From assembly GCA_963580455.1 (NCBI GenBank), contig OY756957.1, forward strand, positions 20,811,001-20,875,000: 64,000 nt of DNA, read 5' to 3'. This document shows positions 22,025 to 31,837 of this stretch, one piece after another. The notes beneath the pieces were generated by a model. It had not been told where the DNA came from and made no database searches. It worked only from the letters and a program-made list of their open reading frames with translations. Numbering within the stretch: position 1 is the first letter of the stretch; every line of letters begins with the position of its first letter. Source of the stretch: Euonymus europaeus. Its lineage: Eukaryota; Streptophyta; Magnoliopsida; Celastrales; Celastraceae. A program made the translations under genes and the position numbers.

Positions 22025-22850
22025 CTTAAGAAAGGTATTACTTGTTTGAGTATACAGTAGTAGTAACTTTGACTTTGCCCTGTCTACTAATATTTTTTGT
22101 TTGATTTTTGTCACCAGCAAAACAATCTTTTTAAGGCTCGTGAGGAGAAATACCGGTCGAGAATCAAAGTAATTGAAGCCCTTGCATCTAGGACTGGTGA
22201 AGAGACAGGGGTATGGTAAATAGAAGTCAAGAGAAGTTTATATATATTTATATTCTTTAGTTCTTATTCATTCACTAGTAATTGAATTTCGTTGTTACAG
22301 GTCATTAATAACCAGCTTCAGCAAATGAAGGTATATATATTCAGAGTCAAGAATGCTTTTCTTCCCCCATTAGTTATTCTTAGCCTAGGTTTGCTTAAAC
22401 GGATATGATATTTAAGGTATTATCATTTACTGTTTCCTCAATGGTACTTCTTGGTTGCTGCTGCTTTTTCTTCTTCACGATATCACATAGAATTAGTTCT
22501 CTTGGTTTCATTATTTCCTTCTTGATGTCTTAGCTATTTGTGGATGCTCGACAGAAACGAATATACTTTTGTTGCATGGGTGCACATTGTTTTATTTGCC
22601 CTTTGGTGCAGATTGAGAAGTTCAAAGTGGAAGAAAGAAAGAAACTTGAGGAGGAGTATGCCGTTAAATTGATGAAAGAATAGGATAAAAGCAATCTTCA
22701 AATTTCAACATGAAGCAAGAATTAGAAATGGCGAAAGAGACATATGAACTCCGTTACTTGCAAGTAGACATCGAATCTAATTCTTCTAAATCAGACTTAG
22801 AGAAGAGGATAAAAGAGCTTGAGCACCTTTTGGCAAAGCCAAGTAATAGG
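22025..22850 (+). pseudogene. Kinesin-14 exons 7 (end) to 10 (coiled coil)
   Basis: Exon 7 ends at 22034 (Q-A-D-H-L-R-K across the junction). Exon 8 (22118 to about 22210) encodes NNLFKAREEKYRSRIKVIEALASR. Exon 9 (22301-22330) is tiny (VINNQLQQMK). Exon 10 begins at 22612 (IEKFKVEERKKLEEEYAVKL), meets a TAG at 22681-22683 and a frameshift near 22700, then continues as a coiled coil (QELEMAKETYELRYLQVDIE, DLEKRIKELEHLLAKPSNR) to 22850, where the gypsy remnant is inserted. Confidence 0.85.
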
Positions 22851-22854
22851 GCGA

Positions 22855-24687
22855 TAGATCCCAGATCAAATACAAAACATACAAGCAGACCAACACGAGG
22901 CGCCGCACCTCCACAAAGACTAGTTTTGGCCAAAATCCCAGATAAACACCGAAAAGACACAAAATCCTACTTAACCGCGGCAACAGGATTACAACAACGC
23001 CCTTACGAAACTAGATGGAAAGACATAACTATCCCCAACCCTTCCTGGCATAAACTAGCCGATCTTTATCAATACTCCTCCCTAAAGGATGTACCTTGTC
23101 CTCAAGGTGGAATTGCGGATAGCATTGATCTACATCGTCAAAAATCTCTTAAGAATCATCACTCGAAGGTAAGTCCTTCCAGTGAATCAAAACTTAACCT
23201 CCTTGGGGACCCTCCCTAAACTTCAGTACCTAGGCAGGTTCCAAAGGCAACAGGAGATCAACAGTAAAAGCAGTAGACAAGGAAACTATACTAGAAGTCA
23301 CCCCCAACCCTCTCTTAAGTTGTGACACGTGGAAAACTGGATGAATTTTCGTGGTTGGTGGTAGGTCTAACCGGTAAGCAACAGATCCAACTTGTTCTGA
23401 AATTTTGAAAGGACCAAAATAGCGAGGAATTAGCTTCTCATCTGCCAACCCAGAAAAATCAGCACATTGAACTCGCGATACAGCACAAAGCTGAGCCTGC
23501 AAACTGGTGAGAAGAACATTCTCCACGGCAGCGTCACCATCCTCCACAAACTGAAAGGCAAAAAATTGTTGTCTCCTTAATAAAGCATCAACCACACTGT
23601 TTGCCTTACCCAGCTTGTATTCAATTTCAAAATTAAATTCCAACAACTTGGACAACCACTTTTGTTGCTCTATGATCAAGACCCGTTGCTCCCCTAAATA
23701 TTTGATACTGTGCTAGTTTGTCCGAATGATGAATTTGATCCCCAATAAATAATGTCTCCATTTTTTAGTGGCGAAACAATTGCCATTAGCTCCCTCTCAT
23801 AGACTGATTTTAGTTGAGCCTTTTTCGAAAAGGCCTGACTCAGAAAAGCCATCGGTTTCCCTTCTTGCATCAGCACGACACCAAACCCTTTACCAGAGGC
23901 ATCCGTTTCCAAAATAAAAATCTTGCTGAAATTGGGGACTGCTAAAACTGGCACTGAACTCATGCTTGCCTTTAGTGCCTCAAAAGCTTGCGTCGCCTTT
24001 TCATCCCAATAAAAAGATGAGCAACAATGTAAGTAGTCGAGCAATGATACCATAATTTTTCACAACGTCGATAATATCCCGTGAGCACAAGGAAGCCGCG
24101 CAACTCCTTGACATCCTGAGGAATTGGCCAATGTGTCATGCACTCAATTTTTTTTGGATCTGCAGCTACTTGCCCACAAGAAATCAAATGGCCCAAGTAT
24201 TCAAGTTTCTCCTAGCCGAATAAGCATATATCTCTTGGCCAAATAAGCATATACTCCCTCCCAGTGTCACGCTATAAGAACTTAGAGAGAGAATCCAATT
24301 TGGAACCTAAACCCTCCACCAAAGAAATCTTCGAATGGAAGCCCTCAAGCATGGACTTCATGGAACACATCTCAGACTTCACTTGATCAATCACCTTATG
24401 CAACTCTTCACTCTGTTTAGACATCTTTGATTGGGTCATAGTGAGAATCGCAAGCCTCCGATACCACTAATAGATCCCAGATCAAAAACAAAACATACAA
24501 GCAGACCAACACAAAATGCCGCACCTCTACAAACACTAGTTTTAGCCAAAATCCCTGATAAACACCCAAAAGACACAAAACCCTATTTAACCATAGCAAC
24601 AGGATTACAACAATGCCCTTACAAAACTAGATGGAAAGACATAACTATCCCCGACCCTTCCTGGCATAAACTAGCCGATCTTTATCA
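22855..24687 (-). mobile_element. Deleted Ty3/gypsy element in the kinesin coiled-coil exon
   Basis: Two 217-bp LTRs (22855-23071 and 24471-24687) flank 1.4 kb of minus-strand pol fragments. TAGGG is present on both sides (22847-22851 and 24688-24692); the duplication may be longer, as left TAGGGCGA and right TAGGGTGA differ by one base. A primer site TGGTATCGGAGGCTTG is read on the minus strand at 24451-24466, beside the right LTR, and a purine tract GGGAGGAG abuts the left LTR. Pol is collapsed: reverse transcriptase end, RNase H, then directly the C-terminal integrase module. The rest was deleted, so the copy is dead. Confidence 0.9.
23230..24196 (-). pseudogene. gypsy RT/RNase H and integrase C-terminal fragments
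   Basis: On the minus strand, 24196-23972 encodes the RT thumb region ([31 protein letters not shown]). The 24053-23694 segment encodes RNase H (FILETDASGKGFGVVLMQEG, AFLSQAFSKKAQ, SVYERELMAIV). The 23679-23230 segment gives the RNase H end ([21 protein letters not shown]) and then an integrase C-terminal module ([36 protein letters not shown]). This order and the sequence type are Ty3/gypsy, chromovirus-like. The integrase core is absent. Confidence 0.85.
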
Positions 24688-25351
24688 TAGGGTGACAGAG
24701 CTTGAGAACCTCTTGGAAGAGTCAAGGAATAGGGTTAAAGAGCTTGACAACCTCCTAGCAGAGTCAAAGAATAGGGTGAAAAAGCTTGAGGCATATGAAC
24801 TGCGTTGCTCGCAAGTAGAAACAAAATCTAAATTAGCTAAATCAGCTAAATCAAACCTTGATAAGAGGATAAAAGAGCTGGAGAACCTTCTTGCAGACTC
24901 AAGGAATAAGGTGAAAGAGCTTGAGTTATATTCTAAGTTAAAATATCAAAAGTGGAGTAAGAAAGAGAATAGCTACAAGGGCTTTATGGATTTTCAATTT
25001 TGTTCTTTGCGGGTATGCCTTACTATATTCTCCACCTTATATAACTCGCTCAACATCAATAATTTACTAACAATAGAAAAACTATATCCAGGAATTGAGA
25101 TTATCTTCTGGGATCATCAAGCAAGAAATTTTAAAGATACAAACGAGCTATTCAAAAGAATTCAATCACCTAGGTGGGATGCTTTTTAGAAGTTTCAAAA
25201 ATTTTATACATTGTGGATGATCACTTCTTATGAGTTGAAAATTGATTCTCTTTAGGAAAGAATCTTAAAGCATTAGCAGATGCAGCAAAGAACTATCATG
25301 AAGTACTTGCGGAAAACCAGAAGCTCTTTAATGAGATTTAGGATTTGAAAG
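24688..25351 (+). pseudogene. Kinesin-14 coiled coil after the gypsy insertion
   Basis: The interrupted exon resumes RVTELENLLEESRNRVKELD and continues with three related heptad-rich blocks (KELENLLADSRNKVKELE) to a donor at 25012. A second exon (25092-25173) encodes ELRLSSGIIKQEILK, and a third (25256-25351) KNLKALADAAKNYHEVLAEN. In the third exon CAG of the conserved QDLKG has become TAG (25339-25341). The repeated KELE(N/D)LLA(E/D)S units show local expansion of the coiled coil. Confidence 0.85.
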
Positions 25352-25430
25352 GTGAAGTTCATACTTCTTTCACTCTTTTGGTTGTACGCGGGGCTTCTTA
25401 TTGAGCTCATAGCAATTTTTTTTTTGACAG

Positions 25431-26180
25431 GAAACATTAGAGTATGTTGTAGGATAAGGGCATTTCTGCTTGGGCAGCCTGCAAAACGTTCAACTATAGA
25501 ATATATTGGTGAAAATGGGGAGTTAGTCTTTGCAAATCCCTCTAAACCAGGGAAAGATGGCAATAGGTTGTTCAAGTTTAATAAGATCTTTGGTCCTGAT
25601 GCTACTCAAGGTTCTCATCTATTTCTTTGAGTTTATTTGTTAAATGAGTCTTGTTGCTTGATTCAATGACATGATACTCAGAAAATGTTTCTATGTTATA
25701 TGATTTCTAGTAGAGTTTTCTTTCTATTTTTTGATTGAACTTACTCAAGTTTTCTTAACGTGGACTTCTTCATCGTATTTTCAAGTCTATGCAATGTCCA
25801 CCTTAGACTTCGTTCATGTTATTTGCAGCCGATGTATTTTTAGACATCCAGCCTTTGATACGATCTGTACTTGATGGGTATAATGTGTGTATATTTTCTT
25901 ATGGACAAACCGGTTCAGGAAAAACCTACGCAATGGTATTGAAAATCTTCACATTTACATTATTGAGATATATGCAAAACTTTTATGGAATTCTCATGTA
26001 CATACAATTTTCTTTCCAGGCTGGTCCTAATCGATCATCTTATGAGCAAATGGGAGTTAACTACTGATCTCTGAATTATCTTTTCCATATATCCCAACGT
26101 AGAAATATCTCCATCAAATATGAAGTTGGGATCCAAATGGTTGAAATATATAATGAACATGTGAGGGATTTACTACAAGT
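25431..26180 (+). pseudogene. Kinesin-14 motor domain, N-terminal half
   Basis: Exon 25431-25610 starts the motor (NIRVCCRIRAFLLGQ, usual RVYCRIRPF). Exon 25829-25935 carries the ATP-binding P-loop in [13 protein letters not shown], all key residues present. Exon 26021-26180 has a TGA at 26065-26067 in place of an arginine codon, then YEVGIQMVEIYNEHVRDLL. Sequence similarity ends there. Switch I (SSRSH), switch II (DLAGSE) and the rest of the motor are not in this window on either side of the MULE. Confidence 0.9.
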
Positions 26181-26665
26181 GATGACTCCCAAAAGAAATA
26201 TCCTTTATGTTTTAGATTAATATGCCTTAGTAATGATGACTTTTTCTCCACTTCTCTTGTCATCTGACTGGAAAAATTACTTTTCAGATCAAAAGACTAT
26301 TTTCCTATTCAAATTATTTTTCATCCAATTCACCTTGCTTTAACTGCATGAATTTCAAAAAATTTGTAGCATAAGATTTACTCCTTTTGAGACCTTCACG
26401 AGCTCTTCATTTCCTTTCTCTAGAGCAAGTTGTGCCTTGCGGTACCCATATGTAGGAAAATAATAAGACAGATCACCACCGTACTAAAGGAATAAAGAAT
26501 AAAAATGATCTTGCTCTGGAGCCAGTGCTGCAGTTTTGTACTTATTTGAGAACTGCTTTTGAGAAGCTAATACCTAAATGAAAATGATCAACATAAAAAG
26601 CTTAAACATTTATCGCTTAAGAGAACATCATATAAATGGGCTTTTCATTTTACATGTCTAAAGAA
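26181..26665. other. Junction between kinesin remnant and MULE terminal repeat
   Basis: No kinesin homology and no match to the right outer flank of the MULE. On the minus strand 26392-26486 there is a protein-like open stretch (YGGDLSYYFPTYGYRKAQLA then LEKGNEELVKV) preceded by an AG acceptor-like site. Its family is not recognised. The segment may be a captured exon or part of a deleted MULE end. Confidence 0.35.
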
Positions 26666-26945
26666 ACATATGAAATAGAAGTTTTGAATTTTAGTAGGAA
26701 CTAGATTATATTCTTAGATTCAAGTGATGCAAACATAATTTTTCTTGATTATCCATTGAAATTGGATTGTGGATTTAGTTTTGTAAACATATATGGAGTT
26801 ATTGAGAATTTAATTTTTTTTATTTCCTAAGACATGCATGTTTTTTCATTGGTTGAGAACTGGTTGTTATTCAAGTTGAGAACATAGTAATTGTGAGGTT
26901 GAGAACTGAACTGTATGTTAGTAAATGAGAACTGAATTTTGTTTC
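26666..26945 (+). repeat. Left long terminal inverted repeat of the MULE
   Basis: It begins CATATGAAATAGAAGTTTTG and pairs with 44640-44920 on the other strand. Differences are scattered (about 17 in 270 counted by eye). Its inner end already contains the GGTTGAGAACTG motif. Confidence 0.85.
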
Positions 26946-27380
26946 ATTAGTTGAGAACAGTTTACTTTGATTGGTTGAGAACTGTCCATTTTGTCTTGGT
27001 TGAGAAATGCATGTTTTTTATTGTTTGAAAATTGATTGGTTGAGATATGAATGTTTAGATATAGTTGAGAACTGCTTGTTTTTATTGCTTGAGAACTGAC
27101 TGTTTAAATGTGGTTGAGAACTGCCAGTTTTGATTGGTTGAGAACTGAGTGTTTTGACTTGGTTGAGAAATGTCTGTTTATACTTGGTTGAGAAATGTCT
27201 GTTTTGATTGGTTGAGAACTGAGTGTATTGACTTAGTTAAGAAATGATTTTGACTATATTGAGCAATGCATGTTTTGAGTGGTTGAGAACTAATCATTTT
27301 GCTTTGGTTGAGAAATGCATGATTTTAATTGGTTGAGAACGGACTGCTTAGACATGGTTGAGAACTGTATGTTTTTTTCC
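26838..27380 (+). repeat. Array of ~22 GGTTGAGAACTG motifs (left array)
   Basis: The motif TTGGTTGAGAACTG and one- or two-base variants (GAGAAATG, AGTTGAGAACTG) recurs about every 25 bp. Spacers are variable and T-rich, so it is not a simple tandem repeat. Confidence 0.92.
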
Positions 27381-27437
27381 TACTTATAATATCATATCTC
27401 CTAATGCATTTATGTTTTTATTTTTTCTTAATGTAGG

Positions 27438-28380
27438 TTGAAGTGATAGCCCAATTGGGGGAGAGAATTGATGCCGTGGACAAGAATTTTTCAGGCCGAT
27501 TGGATGACCTAACCAAAAGGATTTCCTCGATTGAGAAATCCTTGGAGATGGCGGGAAGTGGAGAGAAGAAAGATGAGAGGAGAGTGCTCACTAGGAGCCA
27601 AGTTATTATGGAAGAGAAATAGAAGGAAAAGAAAGAGATAGAGGAAAAGAAAGGTAAAAGGAAGAGAGAGGAGGAAAAGAAAGAGGAAGAGGAAGAGGAA
27701 GAGAAAAAGAAGAAGGTAGAGGAAGAGAAAAGGAAGAAGGTAGAGGAAGAGAAGAAAAAAAAAAGAGGAAGAGAAGAAAAAAAGATGAGGAAGAGGAAGA
27801 GGAGGAGAAAAAGATGAAGAAAGGGGAAGGAAAAAAAAGAGAGAGAGGAAGAGAAAGATGAGAAAGAGGAAGAGAAAAAAAAAGAAAAAAAAGGAGGAGT
27901 AAAAGAAAAAAGAGGAAGAGAAACAACAGAAGAGAAAGGAAGAGAAGAGGAAGAAAGACTAAGAGAAAGAGAAGAAACAGGAAGAGAAAAAGAAGAAGAG
28001 AGAGGAGAAAAGGAGGAGATGGAAGAGAAAGAGAAAGAAGAGAAAAAGAATGAAGAAGAAGCAAAGGAGGAAGAGAAAGCGTATGCAAATCAAGTACGTG
28101 CACACAAAAAGTCACGATATATGACATCACCCTACGTCAACCCAATTGAGAAAAAGAAAAAGATTGAGGTTGTCAGTGACGTGAATTTGTTTAGGGAGTT
28201 TCCTCAAGAATGGGAAGACGCTATGGTGTCATATTTTTTTGGAGAGGATAGTATGAACCAAATGATTGAATTCCCTACACGCTCTACGTTAAAAAGGAAT
28301 GGTTTCACACTGCAATGGATCCTGCAAAATGGTTTGATGACACGGTATAAAATGAATTTCTATCAATCTATTTACTAAAT
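27438..28380 (+). pseudogene. MULE-borne Ulp1 gene, N-terminal low-complexity and leader part
   Basis: After a splice-like AG at 27436 the frame reads VEVIAQLGERIDAVDKNFSG and LTKRISSIEKSLEMAGSG, a short coiled coil. It continues into about 480 bases of almost pure purine encoding Lys/Glu/Arg runs in every frame, with stops and indels. The open frame at 28019-28378 then carries a segment typical of plant Ulp1-like transposon proteins (DVNLFREFPQEWEDAMVSYF, TRSTLKRNGFTLQWIL). It precedes the protease domain. The reading frame is broken, so no product is expected. Confidence 0.65.
27600..28085 (+). repeat. 480-bp polypurine (GA-rich) tract
   Basis: The plus strand is almost entirely A and G (GAAGAGGAAGAGAAAAAGAAG-like), with only scattered pyrimidines. 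The complementary strand yields a spurious Leu/Ser/Phe-rich open frame. Confidence 0.95.
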
Positions 28381-28540
28381 AATTTTTTTAGAATATATTA
28401 TACTAACGCATTTTGTGTATTATGCAATGTGTTCTCAGTATATCGACATAACCATTCATTTTATGTTGACAAAAGGGCAGAGCATCCCAATAAATTCCCC
28501 CAAAGTTGTGACATTATCCAAACCCAATTCCACATAAGTA

Positions 28541-28760
28541 CTTGGTTGAGAACTGAAAGTTAGCAATAGGTGGAGAACTGAATATTTTTTCTTAGTTGAG
28601 AAATGTATGATTGGTTGGTTGAGAACTGAATATTTTTCTTAGTTGAGAAATGTGTGATTGTTTGGTTGAGAACTGAATATCTGTAGTTGGTTGAGAATTG
28701 AATATTTTTTCTTAGTTGAGAAATGTGTGATTGCTTGGTTGAGAACTGAATATTTTTCAT
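28541..28760 (+). repeat. GGTTGAGAACTGAATATTTTT repeat array inside the Ulp1 gene
   Basis: About nine GGTTGAGAACTG / TAGTTGAGAAATG motifs alternate in a higher-order unit of roughly 45 bp (GAACTGAATATTTTTCTTAG then GAGAAATGTGTGATTG). It is in an intron-like position between the leader part and the catalytic part of the Ulp1 relic, in the same orientation as the left array. Confidence 0.9.
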
Positions 28761-29330
28761 GGAGGTTTACATTGAGCAGCGCTACTTATTATTCCAAAAG
28801 AAAGGTGGCCCTAGTGTTTGGGATCATTAAGACACAATTTTGAGGTTTGTAGATGGATCAAGAAATAACAAGCCTTGGAATATGGTCGATTATGTCTAAT
28901 TCTCTGCGAACATTGGTGGTGATCATTGGGTCGTCGTTCAGCTTGATATAAAAGGCATGAAAATTTGAGTTTTCGACTTTTTATTGTCGCACACCCGGAA
29001 AGCAGAATTTGCAAAAGAGAATGAAACCTTTAGAAACTATTCTACAAAAGATCCTAGGTTGTGTTGATGAAAAGTATGACAACACCTGGACAACTAGACA
29101 ACTAAAATGGTTTCTAGCTGTCCGCAACAATATAATGGGTGAGTATGTTTTCTATCAAATTGTGAAAATTTTGCAACTTAGTACTTAATATGTAAATTTC
29201 TTACTATTGTCTTCCATATATATGCATGTCAGATTGTGAGATGTTTTTCATAAAGTTCATCGAAATGCTTAGTTTAGATGTCCCACTTTCAGAGTTGAAG
29301 ATATATGAGATGCCCTTCTATAGGAATTTT
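28760..29330 (+). pseudogene. Ulp1 (C48) cysteine-protease domain relic of the MULE
   Basis: The frame reads YLLFQKKGGPSVWDH, then NIGGDHWVVVQLDIKG with the presumed catalytic His (about 28932), followed by VFDFLL with the presumed Asp. After an intron-like gap the segment DCEMFFIKFIEML (about 29234) carries the presumed catalytic Cys in the family context DCG-F--K-IE. Three in-frame stops precede the Cys segment. Ulp1 proteases cleave SUMO-like modifiers. In plants they are carried by some MULE families, where their role in transposition is unknown. This copy is inactive. Confidence 0.75.
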
Positions 29331-29577
29331 TGTTTTTTGCAATTGAGTGTTTCTAAATAGGAATTTAGATTTTGATAGCTTGTATACTATTGTTCATTTT
29401 GTTTTTAACTATGAAAACATGTTATGTATGAAAATTTTATGGTATTATTGCATACTGATAGATGGCTAGAGGCCCTGCCTAGGAGTTGTGGTTTTGATGT
29501 TGTTTGATGCCCTCAGGCCTTCATATGATTGTTGTGTATTTGATACAAGTTAGCACTCTCTAATATATGGGGAGCTG

Positions 29578-30925
29578 TGATAGGTATGAATATACCTATT
29601 GCTTTTGGTGATAATAACCCTCTCTTATCTCATTGGTATTATCAATTCGGTACATTTATATATTGTTTTGGATTTTGATAGGCAATTGATGGTGCTGAAC
29701 AAAAAGGTGGCAATTATGGGCAAGATGAGAGCAGGAATAAGCTTGCAAATTTATCCTGGACGTGATTTATACACGCCTAGGCGGTACAGGCCACGCACAG
29801 AACAGGGGTGAATGCAAAAATTCAGGAAAACTGCATTTTCTAGAGCAGCGCCTAGGCGCATTTCCTACACGCCTAGGCAGGGTTGCGCCTAGGCGCATTT
29901 TCTACACGCCTAGGCGCACCTGCACAAAATTGGCAGCTTTTATTTCGCGAAAGCCCTAAAAACTGCACTTTTTAGACTTATCGAACGGCCGTTCCAGGAG
30001 CGAAAAACGGAGGAAAGAAGGAGGATTCAAGGCTTGAAGGAGGGATTCTTCATCTTGGCTTGCATTTCTTCCAATTTTGGGTTCTACCAATATGTTTCTC
30101 TCTCTTTGCTTGTCTCTTTCTCTCTCTATGTGTAGCTAAACTCTTTATCACCAAGGCTAGGATGAAGCCTTGGGTTGAATGATGGTTGTATGAATTGATT
30201 TGTTTATATGTGAATCCTTTTGGGTATAAATCTTTGGTTTCTATGATTATTGTGGATTCTTCTTACTCTTTGTGCTTGATCACCACTTAGGGTTTTGAAT
30301 GGATTTGTTTGATGAATTATGTAGATGGTGAAATATCTATTTAATCATGCTTCTTGGGACCTTAGATTGCAATTGTTGTTTCCATTAGGTTTGGAACAAG
30401 TTTGTATGAATCCTATTTCCATTGAGCTTTCATGAATTCTTATGCATGTCTAGACCAATAAGATGGCTAGAATGTTGATAGGAACATCCAACCTAGACCA
30501 ATAAGATGGCTAGTGATTGATATGAGGGAAATTGGCTTGAGTGCGCTAAAACCGACTTAGGTACGGATTCGTTATACACGAATTGATAAATGTATGAGTG
30601 AATTGGTTGTGTTTGCACATCATTGACCCTTGGTGGATTCCGAAGTCTTGGTGCTTCATTCTTCTACTTGAATTCATTGCATTAGCATTTGCATTCTCCA
30701 ATATAAAAATTCCAAAAACACTTTACTTTTCTTGCTTGTATTCCTTTTAAATTGCAAACCAAATCAACTTGAGTGGAACTTTAATTTCTTGCATTGTCCA
30801 TAATTATATGTAAATAAACAATTGGATTAAGTCATATCTCCGTCTCTGTGGATACGATCTCTACTGACCACTTGTACTATTCTTCTGACTAGTGCACTTG
30901 CTAGTAGGTTATTTTAGACTCAACA
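29578..30925 (+). mobile_element. Solo LTR of the Athila-type family (1348 bp)
   Basis: Starts TGATAGGTATGAATATACC and ends AGACTCAACA. AGCTG is duplicated on both sides (29573-29577 and 30926-30930). It is clearly related to the LTRs of the full element at 31838, but diverged, and has no internal region. It contains five GCCTAGGC palindromes at 29775-29920. Confidence 0.95.
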
Positions 30926-30939
30926 AGCTGCTGTCGAAT

Positions 30940-31830
30940 TTGTTTGAGAAACCTATTCAGTAACTGTTCTCAACCTTTTGGTTATATTCTCAATCTATTT
31001 TCAACTGTTCTCAACTTGTTAAATAATTGTTCTCAACTTGTTGGTTATATTCTCAATCAAGTTAAAACCATAACTATTGTTAACATGTTTTTTACATTCT
31101 CAACCTACTTAATAGTTGTTCTCAACCTGCTCACAACTGTTCTCAATCTATTCAACATTATTCTCAACTTGTTTAATAACTGTTCTCAACCTATTGATTA
31201 TATTCTCAACCAAATTAAAACCATAACAATTCTTAACTTGTTTGTTATATTCTGAACCTGAAAAATTATTGTTCACAATTATTCTCGACATGTTCAATAA
31301 CTGTTCTAAACCTGTTGGTTATATTCTCAACTTGATTTCAACTATTCTCAATTTGTTAAATAATTGTTCTCAACTTGTTGGTTATATTCTCAACCAAGTT
31401 AAAACCATAACTATTGTTAACTTGTTTGTTATATTCTCAACCTGCTAAATAGTTGTTGTCAACTGTTCAAAACTTTTCTCAACCTGTTCAAAACTATTTT
31501 CAAGTTGTTGGTTATAATATCAACCAAGTTAAAATCATAACTATTGTTCACCCTGTCTGTTACATTCTCAACCTGCTCAATAGTTGTTCACAACTATTCT
31601 CAACCTGTTTAACACTATTCTCAACCTGTTCAATAATTGTTTTCAACCATGTTAAAACCATAACTATTGTTAATCTGTTTGTTAGATCCTTAACCTACTC
31701 AATAATTTTTCTCAACATGTTTAATAAATCATTTTAACCAGTTGGTTATATTCTCAATCTGTTTTCAAAAGTTCTAAATTTGTTTCACAACAGTTCTCAA
31801 CCTGTCAAATGAACTTAAAGAAATAGTTCT
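30940..31830 (-). repeat. Array of GGTTGAGAAC-type motifs in opposite orientation (middle array)
   Basis: Written on the plus strand as TTCTCAACCTGTT or TTCTCAACTTGTT, about 25 copies lie between the two retrotransposon insertions. A longer unit of about 170 bp (GGTTATATTCTCAACCAAGTT then AAAACCATAACTATTGTTAA) is repeated at least four times. The motif orientation is opposite to the left array. Confidence 0.9.
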
Positions 31831-31837
31831 TACATAT

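Larger units (their letters stand above)
6229..26180 (+). pseudogene. Kinesin-14 with N-terminal calponin-homology domain, broken by nested transposons
   Basis: Exons along 20 kb spell, in order, a calponin-homology (CH) domain, a linker with the conserved block NGEIPH / RVACFLRKVVQEIERRIS, a coiled coil, and the N-terminal half of a kinesin motor with the P-loop GQTGSGKT. This order is that of plant KIN-14 motors with a CH domain, minus-end-directed microtubule motors that can also bind actin (family knowledge). Coding exons are interrupted at 6664-11251, 12631-22024 and 22855-24687 by LTR elements with target duplications. Independent lesions include stops at 11825-11827, 22681-22683, 25339-25341 and 26065-26067 and a 2-nt frameshift near 12346. 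The motor stops after a YNEHVRDLL motif, so switch I, switch II and the remainder are absent. No protein of normal length can be made. Confidence 0.93.

Noticed and set aside
27606..28130. 174-codon minus-strand Leu/Ser/Phe-rich open frame resembling a membrane protein
   Set aside because: It is the complement of the polypurine tract, so the composition produces it in any frame without stops.
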